Source: JAVSMW01 sp032027005
Lineage (GTDB): Bacteria; Bacillota; Thermincolia; Thermincolales; UBA2595
Length of the DNA: 64,000 nt
Direction: 5' to 3'
NCBI GenBank assembly: GCA_032027005.1
Contig: JAVSMW010000007.1
Location: forward strand, 124,001 to 188,000
Shown here: one piece after another, positions 50,057-57,988 of the stretch
Layout: each line of letters opens with the position of its first letter
Numbering within the stretch: position 1 is the stretch's first letter
The notes under the pieces: generated by a model
Seen by the model: the letters and a program-made list of their open reading frames with translations, nothing else
What the model was told of the DNA's origin: nothing
Database searches by the model: none
Translations under genes and position numbers: made by a program

Positions 50057-50473
50057 ATGAAGGAGATACTAAAAAATATACTTTTTCAGGTCAATAGCTT
50101 AGATGGTAAGATCAATAAACTAGATGATAATTTCATTAAATTAGACGATAAGTTCAATAAATTAGATGATAAGTTTACGAAACTAGATAATAAGGTTAAT
50201 AAATTAGATCGAAAAGTTAGTAATTTAGACAAAAAAGTAAGCCAGGTAGATAGTAAAGTAACTAAATTAGATCATAGAGTTGGTAATTTAGAAATCACCG
50301 TTCATGGAATGAAGGAAGAACATGGCTCGATTTTAAGGGCTATTATCGACGGTAAAGAGATTCAGCGCAAGGATATTGATACAGTTACTCACCGAACAAC
50401 TAAAATTGAAGAAACAATAAAAGAAGCAGCCAAGCAAATTCTTGACGATCTGAAAGAGGTCAGTAATCAGTAG
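50057..50473 (+). CDS. Heptad-repeat coiled-coil protein
   Basis: A 138-residue plus-strand gene. I chose ATG 50057-50059 behind GGGAGGAA. Ten consecutive 7-residue repeats with an LD(D/N/K)K(F/V)xK pattern fill about residues 14-83, giving a parallel coiled coil; the underlying DNA is a degenerate 21-bp tandem repeat. The C-terminal third (MKEEHGSILRAIIDGKEIQRKDIDTVTHR...) is also helical. No signal peptide. I do not recognise a named family; such proteins occur in Clostridia and some phage tails. It has its own promoter and terminator. Confidence 0.85.
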   Translation: MKEILKNILFQVNSLDGKINKLDDNFIKLDDKFNKLDDKFTKLDNKVNKLDRKVSNLDKKVSQVDSKVTKLDHRVGNLEITVHGMKEEHGSILRAIIDGKEIQRKDIDTVTHRTTKIEETIKEAAKQILDDLKEVSNQ

Positions 50474-50492
50474 TAATATAATATGATCATGC

Positions 50493-50522
50493 ACCCCAAT
50501 ACTTAGTTTTGGGGTTTTTTTA
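50493..50522 (+). terminator. Rho-independent terminator of the coiled-coil gene
   Basis: ACCCCAA (50493-50499) pairs with TTGGGGT (50509-50515), followed by a T run. It lies 20 bases after the stop codon. Confidence 0.85.
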
Positions 50523-50555
50523 TTTCGTAATTACCAAGAGCCCTGATAAAATGAC

Positions 50556-50578
50556 AGGGCAGATTAATAATCTGCCCT
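50556..50578 (-). terminator. Stem-loop after the M23 peptidase gene
   Basis: A perfect 10-bp stem AGGGCAGATT/AATCTGCCCT with a 3-base loop, overlapping the stop codon of the peptidase gene (50577-50579). The following minus-strand tail is GTCATTTTAT, so it is a moderate terminator. Confidence 0.65.
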
Positions 50579-51449
50579 ATATGCGTACATCATCTGTTGG
50601 CAAGTATTTTTCGGGATTTAACGGAACGCCTCTGTAAAGTATTTCCAGATGCAGGTGGGGACCTGTGGATCTACCTGTATTACCGACTCTGGCGATAGTC
50701 TGCCCTTGCTCCACATATTCTCCGGGAGTTACTTCAAGAGACGAGGCGTGAGCATATAAACTACGAAAACCATGGCCGTGATTTATAATTATTGTGTTCC
50801 CATAAGTTCCACGCGGCCCGGCAAATACTACAATTCCAGATTCCAGAGCCCTGATAGGTTTACTCTCTTCGGTTGCAATATCAATGCCTTCATGCCGACG
50901 GCCCCACCTTTGGCCATATTCCGAAGATACCAACCCAGTGACCGGCCACACTGTTATATTTGGCACCCCATGGTAATCATCAACTCTTTCCGTCCCAGCA
51001 ACTTCATCTCCGCGGAAAATTCTGTCACCTGCTGGTACCAGCAGGTCTTTATCTACATGCAGAACATCTTCGGCGGATAGTTTATTTGCCGATTCCAGCA
51101 CCTCCACTGCTATCCCGAACTTTCGGGCAATTTCCCACAAGGTGTCTCCCTGCTTGACAGTGTAATATCTCATTCCTGCAGCCGGAATCCTTAACCACTT
51201 GCCCTCTGCAAGAATGCTGTCTGTGCTTAAGTTATTGGCTGCTGTTAAATCACTAATTCTTACTCCAAATCTTTCAGCCAGGATTGACAAACAATCCCCT
51301 CTTTTAATCTCATAATAGACTGTCCGGTTCCCAGACTCCCGGTCCCCGGTTTTAAGGCTCTCGGCATAAACAGAGACCGGGTTTAAAACTACCAATACAA
51401 GGATAGCGGCAGCCACCCCAACAGTGCCAACTTTCTTTAAAAGTTTCAT
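50577..51449 (-). CDS. Secreted LysM and M23 peptidase (lysostaphin-type)
   Basis: A 290-residue exported wall enzyme. The signal peptide is MKLLKKVGTVGVAAAILVLV with a likely cut at VYA. Two LysM domains follow (about residues 45-90 and 94-138). The C-terminal M23 domain has zinc ligands in RRHEGID and GPHLHLEI. Both metal-binding parts are intact, so it should be active, cutting peptidoglycan cross-links. It stands alone after rho. Its role may be growth, division or sporulation; nothing in the sequence decides. Confidence 0.92.
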   Translation of the reverse strand: MKLLKKVGTVGVAAAILVLVVLNPVSVYAESLKTGDRESGNRTVYYEIKRGDCLSILAERFGVRISDLTAANNLSTDSILAEGKWLRIPAAGMRYYTVKQGDTLWEIARKFGIAVEVLESANKLSAEDVLHVDKDLLVPAGDRIFRGDEVAGTERVDDYHGVPNITVWPVTGLVSSEYGQRWGRRHEGIDIATEESKPIRALESGIVVFAGPRGTYGNTIIINHGHGFRSLYAHASSLEVTPGEYVEQGQTIARVGNTGRSTGPHLHLEILYRGVPLNPEKYLPTDDVRI

Positions 51450-51533
51450 TTATCCACCTCTCCAAAAAACAAATTCTTCTATATCATTTCCCGGAAGAGA
51501 TGGTTTTATACACACATTTTTCAACAAAAACAT

Positions 51534-51562
51534 ACCACATAGGGCACTGAGGCACAGAGAAA
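51534..51562. repeat. CACAGAG-family intergenic string
   Basis: ACCACATAGGGCACTGAGGC is followed by ACAGAGAAA. The string shares its core with the elements at 63579-63598 and 63824-63860, which suggests a dispersed repeat. Confidence 0.6.
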
Positions 51563-51610
51563 TAGTGGAAAACGATTAAATGACTATTATACCTCTGTTT
51601 AATAATTAGC

Positions 51611-51650
51611 CGCGGATGGACGCGGATAGACGCGGATGAACACGGATTAT
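51611..51650. repeat. Four 10-bp direct repeats of CGCGGATNNA type
   Basis: Units CGCGGATGGA, CGCGGATAGA, CGCGGATGAA and CACGGATTAT run back to back with a period of exactly 10 bases. A 13-bp inverted copy with one mismatch lies at 51753-51765 (ATCCGCGTTTATC against 51625-51637). Confidence 0.9.
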
Positions 51651-51772
51651 AAGTGAACTAATCCAATATAAATCCAATTAGGGCTTTTTCATCAAAAACT
51701 AAAACTGACTTAATTGCGAATTTATTTATTTGTATTTATTAATCAACAATGATATCCGCGTTTATCTAAAGT

Positions 51773-51818
51773 AAAAGAACCAACAGCGTGCCTTGTTCGG
51801 CAAGCAGTTGGTTCTTTT
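51773..51818 (-). terminator. Rho-independent terminator after rho
   Basis: AAAAGAACCAAC (51773-51784) pairs with GTTGGTTCTTTT (51807-51818), with an inner TGCC/GGCA stem. A T run follows on the minus strand. It directly follows the rho stop codon. Confidence 0.85.
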
Positions 51819-53078
51819 TTAGACTACTTTTATCATATCTCCTGTCTTCAGCAGCAATTCCCGGTTGGACTTGGTTTTGCGCAAGACATCTGTCAGAAAC
51901 TCAATAGCTTCGGTTGCAGTTGACTGAGTCAGAGTTTTACGCAGATTCCACATGATTTCCAATTCCTCTTTACTGAGTAAAAGATCTTCTTTCCTGGTAC
52001 CGGAGCGCTTAATGTCAATAGCCGGGAAAATCCTGCGGTCTGCCATTTTTCTGTCAAGGATCAATTCCATGTTCCCAGTCCCTTTAAATTCCTCAAAGAT
52101 AACTTCATCCATCCGGCTGCCGGTATCAACCAAAGCCGTAGCCAAGATGGTCAGACTTCCGCCTTCTTCAATATTTCTGGCCGCCCCGAAAAACCTTTTC
52201 GGCTTATGTAAGGCACTTGGGTCTACACCACCTGACAAGGTCCGGCCACTGGGCGGTTCCACCAGGTTGTACGCTCTGGCCAGCCTGGTGATGCTGTCCA
52301 ACAAAATGACGACATCTTTTTTGTTCTCAACCATCCTTTTAGCACGTTCCAGGACCATTTCCGCTACTTTTACGTGATTCTCCGCAGGTTCATCAAAAGT
52401 TGAGCTGATCACATCACCTTTGACGGACCTCTGCATATCAGTAACTTCCTCAGGACGTTCATCTATTAACAATACAATCAAACTTATTTCGGGATAATTG
52501 GTTGTAATACTATTGGCGATTTGTTTCAGCAGAATGGTCTTGCCGGCTTTTGGCGGAGAAACTATCAGTCCTCTTTGACCTTTACCCAATGGGGCAACCA
52601 AATCGATAACCCTGGTTACCGCAAGCTCGGGGCCTACTTCCAGGTTAATCCGCTCATTGGGGTAAATCGGCGTCAGAGCGTCAAAATGTATCCTCTGGGT
52701 CAGTTTGTCTACACTGGCTCCGTTTATGTCTTCAACCCGGAGCAGGGCAAAATACCTTTCGTTATCTCGTGGTGGTCTGACCTGCCCCCCCACATGGTCA
52801 CCGGTCCGCATATCGAATCTTCTGATTTGAGAAGGGGACACATAGATGTCATCTTGACTGGGGACATAACTGAAAGGTCTGAGAAATCCATAACCATCAG
52901 GCAGTATATCCAGAATACCGTGGGCTGATAAAGATGTCTGATCTTTCTGTGTCTTTATTTTGGCTATTTCAAATACCAGTTCAGACTTGCGCAGTTTATA
53001 GTATCCCGGAATCTCTAACTGCCTTCCAATCTCATATAGTTCTACCATCGTTTTGCTTTCCAATTCGGAAGCGTTCAA
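51819..53078 (-). CDS. rho: Transcription termination factor Rho
   Basis: A 419-residue hexameric RNA helicase. An N-terminal SAP-like helical part (about 1-45) is followed by the cold-shock-type primary RNA site (ILPDGYGFLRPFSYVPSQDDIYVS). The P-loop is PPKAGKTILLKQ, then LLIDERPEEVTDM, a DSITRLARAYN Walker B and the GSLTILATALVDTGSRMD strand. All parts needed for activity are visible. The start is TTG (53076-53078) behind GGGGGGAG. The 189-base leader upstream contains hairpins, and rho is known to be autoregulated in other bacteria. Confidence 0.97.
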   Translation of the reverse strand: MNASELESKTMVELYEIGRQLEIPGYYKLRKSELVFEIAKIKTQKDQTSLSAHGILDILPDGYGFLRPFSYVPSQDDIYVSPSQIRRFDMRTGDHVGGQVRPPRDNERYFALLRVEDINGASVDKLTQRIHFDALTPIYPNERINLEVGPELAVTRVIDLVAPLGKGQRGLIVSPPKAGKTILLKQIANSITTNYPEISLIVLLIDERPEEVTDMQRSVKGDVISSTFDEPAENHVKVAEMVLERAKRMVENKKDVVILLDSITRLARAYNLVEPPSGRTLSGGVDPSALHKPKRFFGAARNIEEGGSLTILATALVDTGSRMDEVIFEEFKGTGNMELILDRKMADRRIFPAIDIKRSGTRKEDLLLSKEELEIMWNLRKTLTQSTATEAIEFLTDVLRKTKSNRELLLKTGDMIKVV

Positions 53079-53234
53079 ATACTCTCCCCCCCTAATGCAG
53101 TAATAACTCTAGTCTGTCCGAATGCTAAAATCTTTATTCATGCAGTTTATAAAAAAGACTAGCTGCACTAAAAATTAGTGAGGACAAGTCTTCCCAATAT
53201 TGCCGGCTAAGCCGGTAACTTGACAAGGGCCCAA

Positions 53235-53266
53235 AAAATGCGGAGGCTATTCGGCATCCGCATTTT
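53235..53266 (-). terminator. Rho-independent terminator of the DUF2062 pair
   Basis: AAAATGCGGA (53235-53244) pairs with TCCGCATTTT (53257-53266); a T run follows on the minus strand. It lies directly after the stop codon of the second DUF2062 gene. Confidence 0.8.
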
Positions 53267-53267
53267 G

Positions 53268-53747
53268 TTATTTATTTCTTTTTTTATGCTTAATTTTTTC
53301 AAATCTGGCTTTAAGCAGATAATAGCCAATAAGATAGGTGACAGCAAAAATTATCGCAGCATTTATCCAACAGGCCATCAGGTAGGGGACCCCTCTGGTC
53401 AGGAGACCATTTACCATCTTTTCAAAAAAACTAACACCGGACGGATGAGGGAGAATAATGTGCTGCATGGAAGGCATTGCAGACACAAGTATATTCTGAA
53501 CATAAATATTCAATGCAACAATGCCAATGAAAAATGGTTTTAGGGTAGCAGCAGCGATAGCGGCAGCAAGACTGTTAAAATGTAATATCTTAGCGATTAA
53601 AAAAGCGATAAAAATACTTACAAAAGGTAAGGGAATAGCAAAATCCATGGCAAACCCCAGAGCAATGCCCTGGGCGACTTTCGCCGGAGAATCTTTGACC
53701 CGGATTAATCTATAATATTGATATTTTAAATATCTACGAGGGCGCAA
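53268..53747 (-). CDS. DUF2062 membrane protein (second of a pair)
   Basis: A 159-residue protein with a DUF2062 domain: an amphipathic basic start (RPRRYLKYQYYRLIRVKDSP), then KVAQGIALGFAMDFAIPLPF, and several membrane helices. The C-terminus is very basic (KARFEKIKHKKRNK). It overlaps the upstream DUF2062 gene by 14 bases. The function is unknown; the domain occurs alone or fused to glycosyltransferases. Confidence 0.85.
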   Translation of the reverse strand: MRPRRYLKYQYYRLIRVKDSPAKVAQGIALGFAMDFAIPLPFVSIFIAFLIAKILHFNSLAAAIAAATLKPFFIGIVALNIYVQNILVSAMPSMQHIILPHPSGVSFFEKMVNGLLTRGVPYLMACWINAAIIFAVTYLIGYYLLKARFEKIKHKKRNK

Positions 53748-54219
53748 ATCTATTCCTCCTGCTTCTTGCTACCAACCATCGAAGGACATTATGCCTATAA
53801 CGCTTAACTACGAAATAAACTACTAAGTATATTAGTACACCTAGAATCAGGCTGTTTATCAATGCGCCTATAAAAAATATTTTCCCAATCACAGCAATTG
53901 TCTCTATCCGGTGATGAACAATATTTCTCCAAAAATTCTCGACCTTGTAAATATGGTTTGTCCAAAACAGGCTGCCTGTTTTGAAGTTTAAATAAAAGAA
54001 CAATGGGAAAAAAGGTTTAAAAATAACGTCTCCAAGCAGCCCGGCAGGGACATTCGACCAAAACAAAGCCGAAATCAGGCCCGCCAATACTACTCCAAAA
54101 CCAAAAGTGGGATAAAAATTTACAATGGCACCGACTGCAAAACCGAGAGCCAGCTTCCTCGGGGCCCCTTGTAATCTCAAGAATTTTATTAAGTTATATT
54201 TCAACTGCCTTTTTAACAC
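53734..54219 (-). CDS. DUF2062 membrane protein (first of a pair)
   Basis: A 161-residue DUF2062 protein. It starts LKRQLKYNLIKFLRLQGAPRKLALGFAVGAIVNFYPTFGFG, which shares the pattern of the following gene (APRKLALGFAVG against PAKVAQGIALGFAMD). There are about four hydrophobic segments and a basic C-terminus. The two proteins share layout but differ in most positions, so the duplication is old. They may form a hetero-oligomer. Function unknown. Confidence 0.85.
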   Translation of the reverse strand: MLKRQLKYNLIKFLRLQGAPRKLALGFAVGAIVNFYPTFGFGVVLAGLISALFWSNVPAGLLGDVIFKPFFPLFFYLNFKTGSLFWTNHIYKVENFWRNIVHHRIETIAVIGKIFFIGALINSLILGVLIYLVVYFVVKRYRHNVLRWLVARSRRNRFAPS

Positions 54220-54346
54220 CTGTCACTCCATAATAAATCATAACCAAGTAAAATACCTGCACCGTAACTAACTCACCCGTGGATGTAATTATGATGATAG
54301 TTTCAAAGACAGTATATCATCCGTCCTTTTTCCCGTCAAGGAGACA

Positions 54347-55312
54347 CTATTTACGGTAGGTAAAGGGCTTTTTGTCAAGTCTGTGGATAGCATCAATAAA
54401 TCTCACGGTGCCTGTCACAGACCTCATCACAACAGTGTGGCTGCGTGCCCCGTTGCCAAAAAACCTGACCCCCTGAACCAGATCGCCATTTGTAATTCCG
54501 GTAGCGGCAAACACCACATCATCACTTTTCACCAGGTCGTCCATTGTGAGCAGCCTGTTGATGTCTCCGATCCCCAGTTTCTTAGCCCGCTCCACATCTG
54601 ACTCGTTTTCGGGCCACAAGCGGCCCTGCATTTCACCACCCAAACACTTAAGGGCTGCAGCGGCTACAACACCTTCCGGTGCTCCCCCGATACCCATCAG
54701 CATGTCTACACCTGTACCAGCCATGGCTGCTGCAACAGCAGGAGCTACGTCGCCGTCCTGAATAAGCTGAATCCTGGCTCCAGCGGCCCGGACCTCTTTA
54801 ATAATCTTTTCATGTCTGGGCCGGTTTAAAATAACAACAGTCAAGTCATCTACATCTTTGCCATTAGCTGCAGCAACAGCTTTCAAATTATCAATCACGG
54901 GAGCATCAAGGTGAATTTTACCCTTAGCCTGAGGCCCCACTGCGATTTTATCCATATACATATCAGGGGCATGCAGGAACCCACCGGTTTCTGTCACCGC
55001 CAATACAGCTATAGCATTGGGTAAGCCCCTGGCTACGTTATTTGTTCCTTCAACAGGGTCAACAGCTATATCAACTTTGGGCTCTGCACCGGAACCAACT
55101 TTTTCACCTATGTACAGCATCGGAGCTTCATCCATTTCACCCTCTCCGATAACTACAGTTCCTTCAATTTGCACAGTGCCGAAAACCGACCGCATGGCCG
55201 CTACTGCCGCACCATCTGCTGCTTCCTTATCTCCTCTGCCCATCCAGCGGGCAGCCGCAACAGCTGCAGCTTCTGTAACACGTCCAAATTCCATTGTCAG
55301 TTCTCTAATCAA
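54347..55312 (-). CDS. glpX: Fructose-1,6-bisphosphatase class II (GlpX)
   Basis: A 321-residue gluconeogenic phosphatase. Family landmarks are ARWMGRGDKEAADGAAVAAMR, the metal-binding GEGEMDEAPMLYIGE, DPVEGTNNVARGLPNA and GIGGAPEGVVAAAALKCLGGEMQGRL. I chose TTG 55310-55312, five bases after GGGAGGGG; a TTG at 55327 would include the ribosome site. It stands between rho and tal, as in B. subtilis. Confidence 0.93.
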   Translation of the reverse strand: MIRELTMEFGRVTEAAAVAAARWMGRGDKEAADGAAVAAMRSVFGTVQIEGTVVIGEGEMDEAPMLYIGEKVGSGAEPKVDIAVDPVEGTNNVARGLPNAIAVLAVTETGGFLHAPDMYMDKIAVGPQAKGKIHLDAPVIDNLKAVAAANGKDVDDLTVVILNRPRHEKIIKEVRAAGARIQLIQDGDVAPAVAAAMAGTGVDMLMGIGGAPEGVVAAAALKCLGGEMQGRLWPENESDVERAKKLGIGDINRLLTMDDLVKSDDVVFAATGITNGDLVQGVRFFGNGARSHTVVMRSVTGTVRFIDAIHRLDKKPFTYRK

Positions 55313-55527
55313 AACTACCCCTCCCAATTAATAAAAAATAGAGTCTGCAGTTAATAGTTGGCAGTTATTTTTCTTTAACTGCTCACTATTGACTGCCGAC
55401 TACAACCCGCTTTGTATAGTATAGCATTATTAATTAATATGCTATGCTATTGTTTATATTTCTATTTTTTTAGGCATGTTCCTGCCAAAAGTGAAAAATT
55501 CACGACTGAAATATGAACACCTTGGAA
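55313..55527. other. Spacer between glpX and tal
   Basis: It carries the string GCAGTTAATAGTTGGCAGTT and the related inverted string AACTGCTCACTATTGACTGC (about 55350-55402), which can fold back on each other. A shorter relative, AGTGGCAGTTAGCCAGTGATT, lies near 49628. No gene seen. Confidence 0.5.
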
Positions 55528-56175
55528 CTACTTATTTTTAACCGTTTCCCAATCTGCCAGAAACTTTTCAATTCCCAGGTCGGTCAGGGAGTGTTTGGTC
55601 ATCTGCAATATTATTTTATAAGGAATTGTAGCAATGTGCGAACCGGCTTTGGCGGCTTCAGTTGCATGGATGGGATGCCTGATGCTGGCCGCAATAATTT
55701 GGGTGTCAAAATCATAGATTTCGTAGATTTCCACAATTTCTCTAATCAGGTCCATGCCGTTTTGCCCGATGTCATCCAGTCGGCCTACAAAAGGGCTGAC
55801 AAATGCAGCTCCGGCGAGGGCTGCCAAGAGCGCCTGATTAGCAGAGAATACTAGAGTTACGTTGGTTTTTATCTTCCTGGCCGCCAAAGCTTTAACTGCG
55901 GTTAAGCCTTCACCTGTCATCGGAATTTTGATTACGATATTGGGATGTATCTTAGCCAGTTCTTCAGCCTCAGCAATCATCCCCTCAGCCTCTAAACTAA
56001 TTACTTCTGCACTGATGGGCCCATCTACGATATTGCATATCTCGGCAACAACCTCACGAAAATTGCGCCCTTCCTTGGCAATCAGTGAGGGGTTGGTGGT
56101 AACCCCGCTGATAACACCCAGCCTATTTGCTTTTCTGATCTCCTCTACATTTGCAGTATCAATAAATATTTTCAA
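55528..56175 (-). CDS. tal: Transaldolase (small type, TalC/F6P-aldolase-like)
   Basis: A 215-residue TIM-barrel enzyme of the short transaldolase family. It starts MKIFIDTANVEEIRKANRLGVISGVTTNPSLIAKEG. The Schiff-base lysine lies in IVIKIPMTGEGLTAV, and other marks are NVTLVFSANQALLAALAGA and SPFVGRLDDIG. It moves a dihydroxyacetone unit in the pentose phosphate path. It lies between glpX and fba as in B. subtilis, but the second murA usually between them is missing. Confidence 0.94.
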   Translation of the reverse strand: MKIFIDTANVEEIRKANRLGVISGVTTNPSLIAKEGRNFREVVAEICNIVDGPISAEVISLEAEGMIAEAEELAKIHPNIVIKIPMTGEGLTAVKALAARKIKTNVTLVFSANQALLAALAGAAFVSPFVGRLDDIGQNGMDLIREIVEIYEIYDFDTQIIAASIRHPIHATEAAKAGSHIATIPYKIILQMTKHSLTDLGIEKFLADWETVKNK

Positions 56176-56265
56176 CTTTAAAGCACCTCCAATTCAGTTC
56201 TGTTACGTATCATACGATTCTTGTACAGCAAATATACTATTATGTAACCTTATCCATTAAGTTAC

Positions 56266-56290
56266 AAAAAGCGGCGTTACGCCGCTTTTT
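56266..56290 (-). terminator. Rho-independent terminator of fba
   Basis: An 11-bp stem (56266-56276 with 56280-56290) with loop TTA, GC-rich core AGCGGCG and a T run on the minus strand. It overlaps the end of the fba gene by no more than one base. Confidence 0.88.
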
Positions 56291-57145
56291 TTAAGCTTTT
56301 CCTGAGCTTCCAAACAATCTTATCTTTTCCCTGATAATTTCTGTTGCCGCTTCCCTGGCCGGGCCAAGGACCTTTCTGGGATCAATTTCTTCGGCATCTT
56401 TATTCAGAACATCCCGGCAGGCTTGCACAAAGGCTTCCCGGATGTTAGTATCAATGTTAACTTTCCTTACCCCTAATTTAATGGCTTTTTCAATAGCCTC
56501 ATCGGGAACTCCCGATGAACCATGCAGAACAATAGGAATATTAACTAAAGACCGGATTTTTTCCAAACGGGGGTAATCCAACTCCGGAATACCTTTATAT
56601 TGGCCGTGAGCCGTGCCGATAGCTACGGCTAAAGCATCAACCCCGGTTCTTTCAACAAATTCTTTGGCTTCTTCAGGTTTTGTAAACAGTGCGTCTCTTT
56701 CGTCAACATGGATATCGTCTTCGGTTCCACCAATTTTACCAAGTTCTGCTTCCACAGAAACACCTACAGCTCTCGCTACAGCAATAACTCTATTGGTTAA
56801 TTCCACATTTTCGTCAAAGGGCAGCTTAGAGCCGTCGATCATTACAGAGCTAAATCCTTTGCGGATGCAAAGCATAACCTGGTCAAAACTGGTCCCGTGA
56901 TCTAAATGAAGAGCCACGGGAACAGATGCATTTTCAGCGGCAATTCTCGCCATAGTGGCGATATAATCGATTCCGGCGTATTTGATGGCGCCTTGACTGG
57001 CCTGCATGATTACAGGTGACTTCTCTGCTTCAGCAGCAGCTATAATTGCCTGAACAATTTCCATATTGTTGCAGTTAAAGGCACCTACAGCATAACCGCC
57101 CTCTTCCGCCTTTTTCATCAAATCACTAATTGGGACCAGAGACAT
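56291..57145 (-). CDS. fba: Fructose-1,6-bisphosphate aldolase, class II
   Basis: A 284-residue zinc-dependent aldolase. It has GAFNCNNMEIVQAII, the zinc ligands in VALHLDHGTSFD, the conserved IGTAHGQYKG and VLHGSSGVPDE segments, and the phosphate-binding VNIDTNIR. It splits FBP into DHAP and glyceraldehyde-3-P. It lies between spo0F (with a zinc-ribbon gene inserted) and tal. Confidence 0.96.
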   Translation of the reverse strand: MSLVPISDLMKKAEEGGYAVGAFNCNNMEIVQAIIAAAEAEKSPVIMQASQGAIKYAGIDYIATMARIAAENASVPVALHLDHGTSFDQVMLCIRKGFSSVMIDGSKLPFDENVELTNRVIAVARAVGVSVEAELGKIGGTEDDIHVDERDALFTKPEEAKEFVERTGVDALAVAIGTAHGQYKGIPELDYPRLEKIRSLVNIPIVLHGSSGVPDEAIEKAIKLGVRKVNIDTNIREAFVQACRDVLNKDAEEIDPRKVLGPAREAATEIIREKIRLFGSSGKA

Positions 57146-57175
57146 AATTCATCCTCCTCATAAAAATAAAGTAAC

Positions 57176-57859
57176 CTAATGCTTAGTTCTTTTGGTGTTT
57201 TTTCTCTTAGTCTTCTTGGCTTTATCAACATTGCCCAGGGACTTAAAACCATTCTTTACAAGTTCAATTTTTTTTATTCCCTTTATCCTGTTAAGATCTT
57301 CTTCCGTTTCCGCATAAACTACAGTGACTGTCTTACAGTCTTTACACTGCAGCTCAATTCTTTCAGGAAAAATATCTATTTCTATCTGGTAGCTTCCACA
57401 TTCACAATAAAGAAACCCTTCCTCCGCAATATCATGAAGGGAATTTAAAACCTCAAACATAACCTCCGGATTGATAAAATAGTCATCATATCCAAGCTCA
57501 TCTACCAAAGACTCAAGATTATGTTCATAGTTTTCTGCTAAAGCGCGGACTTTCTCATCAGGGCCAAAAAAGCCCAACTCAACATCTGTGTCATTGCAGT
57601 AAAAGAAGGTTACTTCATTAGACCACAATTGTTTTGCTTTATAATATGCTAAATGGTTTGTTTCACAAAGCACACATGGCATCTGTAACCAATATTGCTG
57701 CCGATTCTTAGTGCCTATAGTTAATTTGGGAGCACCACAGGAACACGTTACTTTAAGAGTACCTTCTTTAGCAAATGCAAAACGGGAAATCAAATGAAAA
57801 TCTAATTTCCCACACGACGGGCAACGCATGGCAACAACAAATTCAGTGGCTACTATCAT
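57176..57859 (-). CDS. Uncharacterised multi-zinc-ribbon protein
   Basis: A 227-residue protein that I do not recognise by name. It shows CxxC or CxC pairs at 13/16, 39/41, 62/65, 152/154 and 172/175, plus a lone C88. That is enough for two or three zinc sites. The middle (about 100-150) is acidic and helical; the C-terminal 20 residues are strongly basic (KKTKRKNTKRTKH). This layout suggests nucleic-acid or protein binding. It is inserted between spo0F and fba, where B. subtilis has no such gene. The ribosome site is GAGGAGGG. Confidence 0.8.
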   Translation of the reverse strand: MIVATEFVVAMRCPSCGKLDFHLISRFAFAKEGTLKVTCSCGAPKLTIGTKNRQQYWLQMPCVLCETNHLAYYKAKQLWSNEVTFFYCNDTDVELGFFGPDEKVRALAENYEHNLESLVDELGYDDYFINPEVMFEVLNSLHDIAEEGFLYCECGSYQIEIDIFPERIELQCKDCKTVTVVYAETEEDLNRIKGIKKIELVKNGFKSLGNVDKAKKTKRKNTKRTKH

Positions 57860-57957
57860 GGTAAACCCTCCTCTATAATTTTTATTTCGCCACTGAAAAT
57901 AAAATTCCTCTTTTTATTCGAATACGTTACAGCGGGGAATTCCCTATGATTATTAAC

Positions 57958-57988
57958 AAAAAGTGATAGCCTGTCAGATGGCATCGCT
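57958..57988 (-). terminator. Possible terminator of spo0F
   Basis: On the minus strand AGCGATGCC pairs with GGCTATCACT around an 8-base loop (one bulge), followed by TTTTTGTT. It includes the spo0F stop codon (57974-57976). Confidence 0.55.

Larger units (their letters stand above)
51450..51818. other. Intergenic region between rho and the M23 peptidase gene
   Basis: About 369 bases without a gene. It contains the rho terminator (51773-51818), an element of four 10-bp CGCGGAT repeats (51611-51650) with an inverted arm at 51753-51765, and a CACAGAG-family string at 51534-51562. The rest is AT-rich, and no other structure was seen. Confidence 0.75.
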
